From contig CM042089.1 of the NCBI GenBank assembly GCA_023512835.1, positions 13,407,759-13,471,758 of the forward strand: DNA of 64,000 nt, read 5' to 3'. The notes beneath the pieces are model-generated. The model worked only from the letters and a program-made list of their open reading frames with translations, did no database searches and was not told where the DNA came from. A program made the translations under genes and the position numbers. Of this stretch, positions 36,870 through 49,037 are shown piece by piece (position 1 is the first letter of the stretch; each line of letters begins with the position of its first letter). The stretch comes from Taxillus chinensis. Taxonomy: Eukaryota; Streptophyta; Magnoliopsida; Santalales; Loranthaceae.

Positions 36870-39800
36870 TGAGGACGGTAACGGAGCGGGTTGGGACCGG
36901 ATAGTGGAGTGACCGAAGATCCTTGAACGAAGTTCGGGTCGGGGCGGTGGGACTAATGAATGAGGAAGGTCGGGGCGGTCATGGGTCGGGGTGAGTCGGG
37001 CGGGCGGCCAATACCCGTGATCGCCCGTTATCTCATCGAGATAAGGTAGCGAGGGAAAAGGACCCGAATCGGGACGATTCGGGCCAGAATTGTCATCCTT
37101 AGTGGGAAGCTCCAACTTCCACTCCTATCCATATGTCTGTCCTCCGCGAGTTTGTAACTCATATGATTTATTTCTATAGTGAGCCGACTCCAACTCATCG
37201 CCGCCGTTAGATTTGGTTATTCTTTCTTTTCTTTCATATATAATTGCCTAAGGGACCATGCAAATTTTTAAGTGTGGAGTTGTGGCAATACAATGAGAAT
37301 GCAATGGATTTACTTAGAGTTGTTTTCAGCTTTGTGATCTTTATTTGTTTTCAACTTGAAAATATGTTGTTTATATTTGACTAAGAACTAAATTGGCATG
37401 ATTATGTTTAGCACACAATGGAGGCTTTAGAGATGTATATATATAGGTGTAATCGAATGAAATACATTTGGTTTATATGATTAACTCGTGAAAATTTATG
37501 ATGTAACTTTTATCACTTAAATTAGATCATCATGTGCTTGAGCTAGAACTTGAGTCGATATTGAGTCTATAACTTTGGAATAAACAACCTTCACTCCTTG
37601 AATTGTGTGTCAAAGCAATTTAAATCTCAAGTGCCACATATTTTAATGAGTGTGTTTACTTTTGGAGTTTTAAACTTAAACAAGTGCTTCTATAGTTGAA
37701 TAATGGTGATTTGGTTAAGTTGGATGGTGAATTGGAGTCATAGCTTACTTTGCTAAGGACATGTTGTAATGTTCCAACTTGTATAGAGTATTATCTCAAG
37801 TACGAGTTATAAAAAAAGTGTATGATAAAGGTTATGGATCTGGAGATATATGATCCATCAAGGATAACCTTGTGAGATTATATGACATTCATGGCATAAC
37901 AAAAAAAATTATTCAGTTATTGATTTACATGTAGATCTTTAGAGTATTGTTTGTAATTAGTCTTCTTATGTATATAGAGAATAAAAAAGAGTGTTTGTAA
38001 TTTGGGCATTGCTAATTTTCCTATCATGGTAGTTTATGGCAAAGGCTAATTGGGTAATTGTATGTTGGTTGAATCACCATAAAGGCTAGGAAGGTACTTG
38101 TTATAGTTTTAACTTCATATAGGTCTTAAGGGTGAATGGGGTGAGGTTAATCTTATTAGTGAGGCTGCCTTGTTCTATCGCTCAATTCCAAGGAATCTAA
38201 GAAGTTTACTCCAAGTTGTTTGCGTGTTTGATTGTTCCTTAGTCTCTTATGAGGATCATACATGATTTTTGGACTAAGTATATGAGATTCATGCATGATG
38301 ATAGTTATATCACTTATTCTTTTTGGAAATTTCATTCGTTCTACATACTATATATATCCAGTTCATTGTCTATTGGGTTTTGTGCTTTATAATTTTATTT
38401 GACTTGGAACGAGCAAATTCAAGTGTGGAGTTGTTTGTCGAGGGTTTCATTGAATTCAATTTTGATATCAAATTATGGGAAATTACGTGAGAAATGAATA
38501 TGTTTTACTCCATGTTTTGATATAATCTGATGATTATTGAACTAACATCTTTACATAGCAAATGTAAAACTTTTGTGTTGTTGGTGATGCTTTTGGATGA
38601 AGAATAGGTCATACACAATGTTCAAACAAAGAAGAAAAAAATGGACAACAAAGACAATTTGAATCGCAAAAGGTGGTCAATTAAAAATGCAAAGAACGAC
38701 CAAGAAGTTTTGATCACACCAATTTAATTGACTACGAGCTTGGGCGCTTTTGGTCAACTAAAAAAGTCAAGGTGCTCAACTGAAATTTAATCGACCAATT
38801 TAATCGACCTCAACGTAATTTCTTTACGAATCAATAGTTACTCAATGGATTTCTTTTCCTTGCCACCTATAATGGCTCCCAACTCTTCAAAGGGGGATCA
38901 AATGACCCTTATTTCTCTATTTTGAGAGGGGCAATGTAATTTCAAAGTTGGTGGGAATAGTTATTTGGTAGTCGAGTTATAGTTTTAGGTCAGGACGGAA
39001 ACAAAAGAAGGATCCGGGAGAAAAGAGAGGGTACTTTTTGAATTTCTATGCAAATGATGGTTGTAATCTCTTGCACTATAATCGGTTAAATCTCCAAGGA
39101 GGAGGATGGATGATGATATCTATATATGATTTTAATTTTTATGGTATGTTATCTTAAATTCTCTAATTTTGTCTATCAATTCTCTTAAATTTTGTATTGC
39201 TAGAATTATGATTGTTCACCTTAATTCTTGTTAAAAGTCTATCAATCATAAATCGAAAGATGAAGTTGGTAACCGGATAATTAAGAGAATTGACTAGAGA
39301 AGGATATAATTTACGAAAGCCGGTATCACTCTCTTGTAATCTAGTTAAGTTAGTGTGATCTCAATTTTCACTTAAAAAATTTAAGTACTAAATGAGTTGC
39401 ATGTCCCCCCAAGCTAGGGTCATACATGGCTAGATCACTCGAAAGAGACTAGTTTCATTTAAGTGTTGGGTTTTAGATAGAAATGAAAATTTAAGTTAAC
39501 ATTAATTAGAATTTGGAATGAATGAAGAACATCAATTGAAACCTAATTCCTAATTCTCTTATAAGATTACTCAAAGTTAGTTTTGTTAATTATTTTGTAA
39601 AATTCACAATTTCAACTTTACAAATTTACTTTTTTAATGAAACCAATGAATTGCAGGAAGAAACTCTTATTCGTTAACACCTTCCCTTGGTTCGATATCT
39701 GAACTTGAAGTTCACTTAATTACTTGTCGCGATCCGTACACTTGCGGAAACTCAAACAGTATTTTGCTGCGATATTGATTAACATACATGATCTTGGATT

Positions 39801-39980
39801 ATTATATTTGTTGTTTACAAAGGTACGATAAAACTACATTTGATTTCTACAAATGGATGGGACAAATATCCCAAACTATAGTATTGCTCTAAGAATAAAA
39901 CAAAATAAAATTAATGGGAGATCATTATGTCCTTTTTCAATGGGTTAAATTTTTAATACTTGTAAAGCTTTTCCATCGAA
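36870..39980. other. Intergenic and decayed repeat sequence
   Basis: A GC-rich GGGTCGGG-repetitive patch lies at 36890-37100, followed by AT-rich DNA without open frames. The stretch near 39660-39780 (CACTTGCGGAAACTC context) resembles junction sequence of Ty3-type retrotransposons. With the integrase remnant starting near 39985, this suggests an old element body here. I cannot identify its 5' end. Confidence 0.35.
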
Positions 39981-39984
39981 CAAA

Positions 39985-41323
39985 GATGTTTAGCGAGAAG
40001 GACAAGGCTTGGTGCGCAAATACATAGGACCTTTCGAGTTCTAAGCGAGTCAAAAAATTGGCATACAAGATAGAACTCCCATCAAAGATGCAAGGACATC
40101 CGATCGTTTACGTGAATATACAAAGGGCTTTTCATGCCGATAAAGATTTGAATACACAACAAGCGATGTGAACCCCGATAGCAGTTGACAAAGGTTATGA
40201 CAAAATGTGAAGGAATAGTTTGTCATGCCCCAATTTCTAACCCAATGAAATCGGTTCATGACTTTCCTTTACCCATCTAGGGATAATGGGTTGGGTTAAA
40301 TAATACCACACTAAACATTATAAATAACCACAACAAAAGTTCACAAGCCAAATCGTATGCTTTTATTATAATACAATATCTTTTATATCATTTCCTCATT
40401 GGGTTCTATTAGTTTCCTCAAGATAACATAATATGAAAAGCAACAAACAATAAATTTAGTCTTCCACCTTAGTATTCCACTTAATGTCCGGAGGTTCTTG
40501 AAAAGAAAACAAATCACAACATAAGGGTAAACATAACCACGACTCAGTAGGAATCATGTCTCTCTAACTCATCTCATGCTTCAAGATCTATATGATAATG
40601 TGCACAAGTGTATTATCGTGACATTATATATTAAACATATATAGTGCACAACCTCAGCCTCTCAGGCTAATACAACCACCGCCTCTCGGGCTATCATAAA
40701 CACGGCCTCTCATGCTATCAAAATCACTGCCTTTTAAGCTATCCAAAGTAGCCTCTCAAGCTAATATAATAACAATTCCACATAGCACAGTTTTCAAACA
40801 CAACACAATAATACATATCCACAACACATCAAATAAACACATTGTATTCAACATTCATCATACGAGTTATAATTAGATTATATCCACATAGTACGTTTTC
40901 AACCACAACCCTCCTATAAATCCCAAGGTTTCCCATGAGGCTCTACCGCGATACTAACATGAACAGCAAACGCAACCACGAGACAAATAACAAACAAACA
41001 CCATGACAGCCTCCATAACCAACGACCACCAAACAAACCCTTAATCCCCACTAACAACGAACTCATCGACACTCACAATTATAACACGCCAATAAAGGCC
41101 AACATTAATATAGGAAATCATACCTATATGAATTTACATAATACAAACACATATCATTCACCTCAAGATCTAACCCTAGAATAGGTTTAAGAGAGGTACA
41201 GAATCCCTACCTCGAATTCAGTTGTGTTAGGGTTTCGACTTGAAGGATCTTCCTTGCTCCTTGCTCCACTCTGATAAGCGTCTCCCTCTTCCGAAAACGT
41301 AGTGGCAATGATCGAACCAACGG

Positions 41324-41360
<37 letters not shown>

Positions 41361-42186
41361 AGCTTCAAAAAAACAAAACCCAGAAAAAACCTAAAATTAT
41401 AGAAAAACAAATAGGATATATATCAAAAACACACGATGTCAACCCAAAAACATTCGAGATCAATCACATCGACCACCATTCTCCCGCGTCAACCAAATAT
41501 CCAGTTTGACCAACACCCTTTTAGACATGGTCGATGTGCACCTAAATCGACCACGTCGACCGCATATTGACCCCACATCGACCAACACACATGGGAAACC
41601 TCTCGGGAAACTGCTCTAGTCGACGTCGACTACATATCGAAATTCATCTCGTATCGACCAACACTTGAAGAACTCTCGGGAAACTCCTTTGGTCAACCTC
41701 GACCAATCCTCGTACCAGGTCGACCACCCACATCGACCAAGGCTATGTCGACCACACTCTCTGGAATCTTCACAAGTCGACCTCGACCAATAGGAGAGCT
41801 AGGTCGACCTCGTCGACTACAACATTCCATGTCAACCACGGCATTGCCCCTTGACCCCTGCTCGCTGACCGGGCAGCGAGAACCCTGCTAAGGCGTTGCG
41901 CCCTTGAACTCTCACTAACTGTCTAGACAAGAGTCCTTGCCCAAACGCACAAATGACTAACTCTCCAAATTCCCAAACACGGGTCATTACATAGTTGCTC
42001 ATAGAGTTATGCCTAGGAAAGGTGTAGTTCCAAGTTACGTGGAATACTATGTAAAGTAGAAGGATACACCAAATGAAGAAGTAAGCTAAAAACGAGAAGA
42101 TCAATTGTGACAAATATCCCGAGGACATTAAGGCATTTCATGCAAGAATCGCATCAAAGGCGCTACAAGTTTGAGTGGGAGAGAAT
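39985..42186 (+). pseudogene. Ty3 (chromovirus) integrase C-terminus and chromodomain, decayed and split
   Basis: Before the solo LTR (39985-40220) the plus strand reads LVRKYIGPFEF and KLAYKIELPSKMQGHP with IQRAFHAD. This is the GPY/F-type integrase tail. After the LTR (41992-42186) it resumes with VAHRVMPRKGVVPSYVEYYV and then a chromodomain-like KDTPNEEVS...REDQL and FHARIASKAL. Three positions expected to be Trp read as stops (TAG, TAA, TGA). The purine tract GTGGGAGAGAA at 42176-42186 is followed by TGTCACACATGATG, the expected start of the old element's own 3' LTR. Removing the solo LTR and one copy of its target duplication restores the reading order. Confidence 0.75.
40221..41991 (+). 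mobile_element. Solo LTR (TGTCATGCCCC family) inside the Ty3 remnant
   Basis: Starts TGTCATGCCCCAATTTC and ends ACACGGGTCATTACA. A perfect 5-bp duplication TAGTT flanks it (40216-40220 and 41992-41996). It is 1771 bp. Inside are a roughly 32-bp degenerate array of CCTCTCAGGCTA type (about 40660-40780), a (CT)n tract (41328-41357), and an array of short GTCGACC/CATCGACC units (about 41450-41840). No internal retrotransposon domain adjoins. The termini resemble those of the larger LTRs at 10643, 52718 and 58819, so they may be related families. Confidence 0.9.
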
Positions 42187-42420
42187 GTCACACATGATGA
42201 GTTTTCATGCCATATAGGGTCATCATATAAGTTGTATTAATTTGTATGTCTTCTATGGTAAAACTCAAATAATGTTAAGATATATATGTAGCGCAATGCA
42301 CTATATGATAATTTTAATACTTATAAAGTTTTCTAATCAAGATAACATCTTTTTTACATGGCTTCTACGTGTCTTTTCTACGTATGATTGTTTTATAAGT
42401 TCTAGAAGGTAAACGATGTG
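42187..42420 (+). mobile_element. Probable 3' LTR start of the old Ty3 element
   Basis: TGTCACACATGATGAG follows directly on a purine tract at the end of the chromodomain remnant, as expected for a 3' LTR. I could not find its right end or a 5' partner, so the extent given is a guess. Confidence 0.4.
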
Positions 42421-42486
42421 AGCATTGCTCTACTTAGGTATGGAGATAAAAAGAGCATTGCTCTACTTAGGTATGGAGATAAAAAG
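42421..42486. repeat. Tandem duplication, 33-bp unit x2
   Basis: AGCATTGCTCTACTTAGGTA plus 13 further bases occurs twice without a spacer. The copies are identical by eye. Confidence 0.9.
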
Positions 42487-42593
42487 AAAGTTGTCGCACG
42501 AGTTGAGAGCCACGGAAAAGGTAGTCTTGAGAGAGAGCTCTACAGTGTCGGCTCAGGCACCGAAGGCGATGTAGACCCAGATCCAATCCCATG

Positions 42594-42729
42594 AGGAATC
42601 TCACAACAACTGCTACCAACCCCACCTTCGCTGACGGCGTCAACACTAATGACGTCCACGTCGACCCCTCCACCTCCCTCTTTGACCGCATCTTCCTCCC
42701 CAACTCCGCCCTCCTCCCCTTGGATTACT
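42594..42729 (+). pseudogene. Possible carboxylesterase (alpha/beta-hydrolase) N-terminal fragment
   Basis: The plus strand reads RNLTTTATNPTFADGVNTND and then VHVDPSTSLFDRIFLPNSAL before losing similarity. This resembles the region ahead of the hydrolase core in plant CXE carboxylesterases (a TKDV...RIFLP pattern). No catalytic HGG box or Ser/Asp/His follows. Local GC is high compared with the flanks. It is a fragment at best. Confidence 0.35.
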
Positions 42730-43281
42730 ATCTAATGACCCACTGTGAGTGGTAGAAAGTTGGGGACGGATATCGACACTGGCAACATGGTCTAGCAGCT
42801 GGCAAGTGATCGGCGTGTCCAGGCATGTTATAATAGAGAGCCAACGCAAGGAAAGATGATGGTACAATCCATCATCAAATTTGAAGAAAGATATAAATTT
42901 AGTATAGCTAGAAGTTAATGCTATTTAGCATTTAGCAAGGCGAATGCAAGTGCAAACACAACACGGGTCCCAAGCTCTGCAAACATAACAAAAGCCTAAT
43001 CACAGTTGGAGAAAGTGTTTGACCGCGCCCGGAGTTTAGTGCAACACAGTGCGTGTTCTAATGAAAGAGTTACAGACGGCCTTGAGCTGTGCAACGGCGC
43101 ACAAGCCTGAAGGTACAAACCTGTGGCCACAACCGGCCTTTAGCATGCCATGGCCGAGTGAGTTTTTTTTCTTCACTTTTTTACCCTTGTAGCCTGCATG
43201 CGGATGACTACTTTTTATCCTTTTATGGGGATGATCATGGGAACTCCCATATTCTTTCCGGACAAATTAGGATCCAGTGTA

Positions 43282-44099
43282 TGTTGGCATTAAATAATAA
43301 TTTAGTCAATATTATTATGTTTAAATGTGATCCATTCATTGGAGCCGTTTCATGAGGTGGTAATTGTAATTAATTAGTAATTACATACTAATTCATTTGG
43401 GCAATTAAATCCATGAATAAGAAACGGTTAATTCTTCTCCCCTTTTTCGTAACCTCCCACACTATTATTATAACACATTTATTTTGATCCATGATGGCTG
43501 GAACAAATATTCAAAGAAAATGTGTTTCTTGTGTGTCTGATACGTGGGTTCACCAAGCCTGCTCTCTAGAGAAATTACACCATCTAATATTGAGAGAAAG
43601 GTTTGGAAACTAGCTATTGGAATTATAGAATCAACAAGAAGGAAAGGCATTTGATTTCATTGAATCAATCAAAGCCACTGGAAAAAGCAAAGTCAATCAT
43701 TCTACAGAGATTGGAGGTGGTCATTTCAAATTTGAGACAACCAATTTGAATGACTAGAATGTCCAGAATGTTGATATGAAGAAATTAGGCGTGGTCAACT
43801 GAAATGGTCAATTCAAATTTCAAATGACCAATTCAAATGACCAAAGGTTCCAGAATGCAGATTGCTGAAATTGTGAAGGTAGTCAATTGAAATTTCAAAC
43901 GACCAATTCAATTGACCAGAGTACAATCTCTAATTAAATACTAAAGGCAATGGCTGGAGGTATTTTTATCGTTTCTATCTTATTGCTTCCGCTTTCATAT
44001 ATATGTTCATATGGTTTAAGAACATAATCGAGATGTGTATATATATATATTCCATATGTATATTCTGATTTACATTGGAGATAATTTATTTTCTCCACA
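43282..44099 (+). repeat. Copia 5' LTR
   Basis: Begins TGTTGGCATTAAATAATAAT and ends TTTATTTTCTCCACA. Near 43700-43920 it contains short repeated AATTCAAATGACCAA / GGTCAATTGAAATTTC motifs. It is followed directly by the primer-binding site. Confidence 0.95.
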
Positions 44100-44100
44100 T

Positions 44101-44113
44101 TTGGTATCAGAGC
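44101..44113 (+). promoter_or_regulatory. Primer-binding site (initiator Met-tRNA type)
   Basis: TTGGTATCAGAGC immediately follows the 5' LTR and matches the standard plant copia primer-binding sequence complementary to the 3' end of initiator methionine tRNA. Confidence 0.9.
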
Positions 44114-44743
44114 GACGTTATAATCTCTGCCTTGCTTGGAAATTAGTTATCATTCGGTTTTATTAATTGATAACATTTCAATTCAATTTGATTATATTGA
44201 TTTTTGGTGGACTCACGTCTTATTGTTTTTATCCAAGGAGAAGAGCTAGTTTTCATTCGGTTATGCTAGTAAATGTTATAATTTAACTTATATGATTCTT
44301 ATATTTTGGAATGAATATATAAGTTCTATATACATAAAGATCGTTATATAATAAAGTGAAATGTCAAGTGATTTAAATTTTTATTAGTTAGGGAGTAGCC
44401 ACAGCATCTCTAACTCTTGGAATTTTAATATTGAAATCACATGTGGATACTAGACATTAGTTGTAATTAATCATATGTAATATAATAAGATATGCCCACA
44501 GGAAATTTTATTATATTTGTATGGTTAATTAGGGTGTGGTATTAGATTGTGTTTCTTAATTTACCCACAGGGATTGAGAAATATTGATTTGATGGCTTCA
44601 CTATAAAGTAATATTATGAATCTAATTTGAATACACTTTAGCCCACAGGCAAGTTTTATGTCACTAGATTCATATCAACATAATTTACATTGGTAAATTG
44701 TGAATAAAGTTCAATTTTAAACTTTGTTAATAAGCATATTTAT

Positions 44744-47700
44744 TTGTTTGCAGTACTTTTACCTGGAAACATTTCTGATGTTAAATGTGAAATTCCTGAA
44801 TTAAGAGATGATAACTACAAGGTGTGGAAGGAGAGAGTGTTACTGCATTTAGGGTGGATGGATATTGATTATGCTATTTGGAAAGACGAACCGCCTAGCA
44901 TAACGGAGAATAGTTCTCCAGATGCGATTGATCTTTATGAAAAGTGGGAGCGATCTAATCGTCTCTCAGTTATGTTCATAAAGACTCATATTAGTGGTAG
45001 CATTCGAGGTTCCGTCATTCGAAGATAAAGTCAAGGATCTTCTTCAAGCCATCGATGAGCGGTTTGCATCCTCTGATAAGGCTCTCGCCAAGACCTTGAT
45101 TATGAAGTTCTCATCCATGAGACACACTGAGGTTAAAGGAGTGCGTGATTATATCATGCGCATGAGGGATATAGCGGCTCAACTTCAGACTTTAGAAGTT
45201 ACCATGTCAGAATCTTTCCTAGTCCATTTCATTTTGTGCACTCTACCTCAACAATATGCCCCTTTTAAGATATCTTATAACACACATAAGGACAAATGGT
45301 CAATTAATGAACTTATGACCATGTGCGCTCAAGAGGAGGGTAGATTATTAATGGAAGAAGGCGAAAAGGTGAACCTTACTACAACTTCTTTTTCAAAGAA
45401 GAAAAAGGATCACATTAAGGAAAAGGAAAAGAGAAAGATTCATGTAAACCAAGTCATAAAGAAAGAGTCAAAGTGTTACTTTTGTAAAAAGAAGGGACAC
45501 ATGAAGAAGGACTGCATTAAGTTCAAGGCTTGGCTTGAGAAGAAAGGTAATTTTCTAGCATTTGTTTGTTATAAATCTAATATGGTTAGTGTTAATCATG
45601 ATACATGGTGGATTGATACTGGGACTACAATCCATGTTACAAAAACCTTACAGGGTATGACAAACCTAAGGAAGCCAGTGGACAGTGAAAGACTTATCTA
45701 TTCAGGCAACAAGATAGCTTCACATGTGGAAGCCATTGGAACATGCAATTTGGTTTTAAGTACTGGTTTCACTTTGCGTTTGGATAGAACATTTTATGTT
45801 CCTAATTTTGCAAGGAATTTGATTTCCGTATCCTGGACTTTTACCTTTTGGATTTTCCTTTAATTTTGCAGACTGTTTCGGTATTATCGAAATTAGAAAT
45901 TATTGGTTATGGTACATTGTCTGATAATTTATTTAAGCTTGGCTTGCAAAGTGATACCAATTACTATAATTCTATGCATGTTAGTGTTGGTTTAAAAAGA
46001 TGTATTATGAATGAGGATTCCTCCTTGTTATGGCACCGGAGATTAGGACACATCTCTATTGAGAGAATTAAGAGATTAGTAAAGGAAGGTGTCCTTGATA
46101 CTCTAAACTTTAAAGACTTTGATACTTGTGTTAGTTGTATTAAGGGAAAGCAAACTAATAAACACAAAATAGGTGCCAAAAGGAGTTCTGACTTATTAGA
46201 AATCATACACACGGACATTTGTTGTCCGGACATGAATGCTAGTGATCCGAAATAGCTTATCACCTTCATAGATGATTATTCGCGATATATGTATCTCTAC
46301 TTACTTCATTCAAAGGATGAAGCTTTAGATGTCTTTAAATTGTTTAAGGCTGAAGTAGAGAATCAAAGTGGTAAGCACATTAAGATCGTGAGATCAGATC
46401 GAGGTGGAGAGTACTATGGTAGGTACACTGAGAACGGACAAGCGCCTGGTCCATTTGCTAAATTTCTTCAAGAGCATGGGATTGTTGCCCAATATACTAT
46501 GCCTGGTTCCCCAGACCAAAATGGTGTAGCGGAAAGAAGAAATCGGACATTAATTGACAAGGTGCGTAGCATGAGAAGTAATGTTAAACTTCCATTATTT
46601 TTGTGGATTGATGCTCTTAAGACGGCAGCGTATATATTAAACAGAGTTCCTTCCAAGGTTGTTTCTAAAACACCTTTTGAGTTATTCAAAGGCTGGAAAC
46701 CGAGTTTGCGACATATACGCGTTTGGGGATGTCCGTCGGAAGTAAGAATATACAACCCACAAGAGAAGAAGCTTGACCCAAGGACTATTAGTGGGTATTT
46801 CATTGGATATGCCGAAAAGTCTAAAGGTTATAGATTTTATTGTCCGTCTCATAGCACTAGAATTGTGGAATCAAGAAATGCTAAATTTCTTGAGAATGAT
46901 TTGATCAGTGGGAGTGATCAATTTCAGGATATTGTTCCAGAAAATGACCACTGTACGGTTCCACCCTCTGAATCAAGTAATAGGTTGATTGTTGTTCACA
47001 CTCCTCAAGTTCAACCAAGTGTTAGACAATTAAATATAGAAATTCCACAATCTGTTGATCAAAATCCGATAGATCATGTTGTAAATGAGGAACCAGTTCC
47101 TTATGAAAGTGAACAAGTTCCATTAAGGAGATCTACTCGTGAAAGGAGATCAGCTATTTCTGATGACTACGTAGTGTACTTGCAAGAATCGGATTGTAAT
47201 GTTGAAGTTGATAATGACCCTCTATCGTTTTCACAAACCATAAGTTCTACAGATTCAAACTTATGGATGAATGCTATGAAAGATGAGATGGATTCTATGG
47301 CGTCTAATCGAGTTTGGGATCTCGTCGAGTTGCCTGATGGTATAAAAACCATTGGATGTAAGTGGGTTTTCAAGACAAAAAGAGACTCACTTGGTAACAT
47401 CGAGAGATATAAGGCAAGACTCGTTGCTAAAGGGTTCACTCAAAGAGAAGGAATCGACTATACGGAGACTTTTTCTCCTGTCTCAAAGAAAGATTCTCTT
47501 CGCGTGATTATGGCATTGGTAGCTCATTTTGATTTCGAGCTGCATCAAATGGATGTGAAAACTGCATTCCTCAATGGTGATTTGGAGGAAGAGGTTTATA
47601 TGAAACAACCTGAAGGTTTTTCCTCTAAGGATGGTGAACATTTGGTTTGTAAGTTAAATAAATCCTTATACGGATTAAAACAAGCCTCCCGCCAATGGTA

Positions 47701-48780
47701 TAAGAAGTTCCATGAAATAATTACTTCATTCGGTTTCGAAGAAAATATCATGGATGAATGCATATATCTTAAGGTTAGTGAGAGTAGAGTTTGTTTTCTT
47801 GTGTTGTATGTGGATGATATTTTACTTGCAACCAATAATAAAGGGTTGCTACGTGAAGTGAAACAATTCCTTTCAAGTAACTTTGATATGAAAGATATGG
47901 GAGAGGCATCTTATGTCATTGGTATTAAGATCCATAGAGATAGATCTCGAGGCATTTTAGGATTGTCTCAAGAGGCCTATATCAACAAAGTGCTTGAAAG
48001 ATTCAGAATGGAAGATTGTTCACCAAATGTAGCACCAATTGTGAAGGGTGACCGATTCGATTTGAACCAATGCCCCAGGAATGACATTGAACGAGGACAG
48101 ATGAAAAATGTTCCATATGCTTCAGCGATTGGTAGCATTATGTATGCTCAAGTTTGTACCGGACCTGATATTGCATATGCGGTTGGAGTATTGGGACGAT
48201 ATCGAGTAATCCAGGGATCGATCACTGGAAGGTCGCAAAGAAAGTGATGAGGTACCTTAAGGGAACTAAAGATTACATGCTTATGTATAGACGGATGACA
48301 ATCTTGAAGTGGTAGGCTATTCGGACTCGACTACGGTGGCTGCAATGATTCACTTAAATCCACATCAGGATATGTGTTCATGCTAGCCGATGGTGCCGTA
48401 TCTTGGCGGAGTGCAAAGCAAACCTTGACAACTGGTCTACTATGGTTGCGAGTTTATTTCTTGTTTTGAGGCTACCTCACATGGTGTTTGGTTGAAAGGT
48501 TTCATATCCGGGCTTAGAGTTGTTGACTCTATTAATTGGCCGATAAGAATGTACTGTGATAATTCAGCTGCTGTTTTCATGACAAAGAATAATAGAAGTG
48601 GAAGTCGAAATAAGCATATCGACATAAAGTATCTTGTCGTGAGAGAACGTGTTTAAGAAAGAAAAGTGATCATTGAACACATTAGCACTGATTTGATGAT
48701 AGCTGATCCCTTGACTAAAGGCATGCAAATTAAGAGTTTCAAGGATCATGTGGTAAAGATGGGACTTGGACCCATTATGT
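44744..48780 (+). pseudogene. Copia gag-pol polyprotein, several frame breaks
   Basis: Gag begins near 44744 without an ATG (the frame opens at a TTG). It reads LPGNISDVKCEIPELRDDNY, with a frameshift near 45005. The zinc knuckle CYFCKKKGHMKKDC lies near 45476-45517, and the protease active site WWIDTGTTIH near 45610. Indels near 45835 precede the GAG-pre-integrase region (LLWHRRLGHISIERI near 46027). A lone TAG at 46253-46255 interrupts the integrase just before FIDDYSRYMY; the frame is otherwise open from 45848 to 48247. Reverse transcriptase follows, with KWVFKTKRD, HQMDVKTAFLNGDLEEEVYM and the intact YVDD box near 47808. After 48200 small deletions break RNase H (SKSTSGYVF-like, RNKHIDIKY, IADPLTKGM). 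At least four lesions make it non-functional. Confidence 0.95.
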
Positions 48781-49026
48781 AGTACATTCATGTTGAACCT
48801 TTATTCATTGGATATTTTCTCATTTTGGAATTATGCGCAATTTATGAATTAAGTTGAGAAATATCATTTTGTTTGAACCTAGAGTATAACATGAGGTTTG
48901 CTCATTAAGTTAAGTGTGTGTGGTGTATTGAGTTTTCGATATATCGTGGTGCATGGAAGATTAATTCTCGTTTTAAGAGTTTTCGTCGCCATGATCCGTA
49001 TATTGTTTCTCAATCATAAATGGATC

Positions 49027-49037
49027 AAGTGGGAGAA
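49027..49037 (+). promoter_or_regulatory. Polypurine tract of the copia element
   Basis: AAGTGGGAGAA directly precedes the 3' LTR and would prime plus-strand synthesis. Confidence 0.85.

Noticed and set aside
36702..37115. 137-codon minus-strand frame as a gene
   Set aside because: It crosses the Ulp1 remnant on the other strand and a GGGTCGGG-repetitive patch, and has no recognisable domain.
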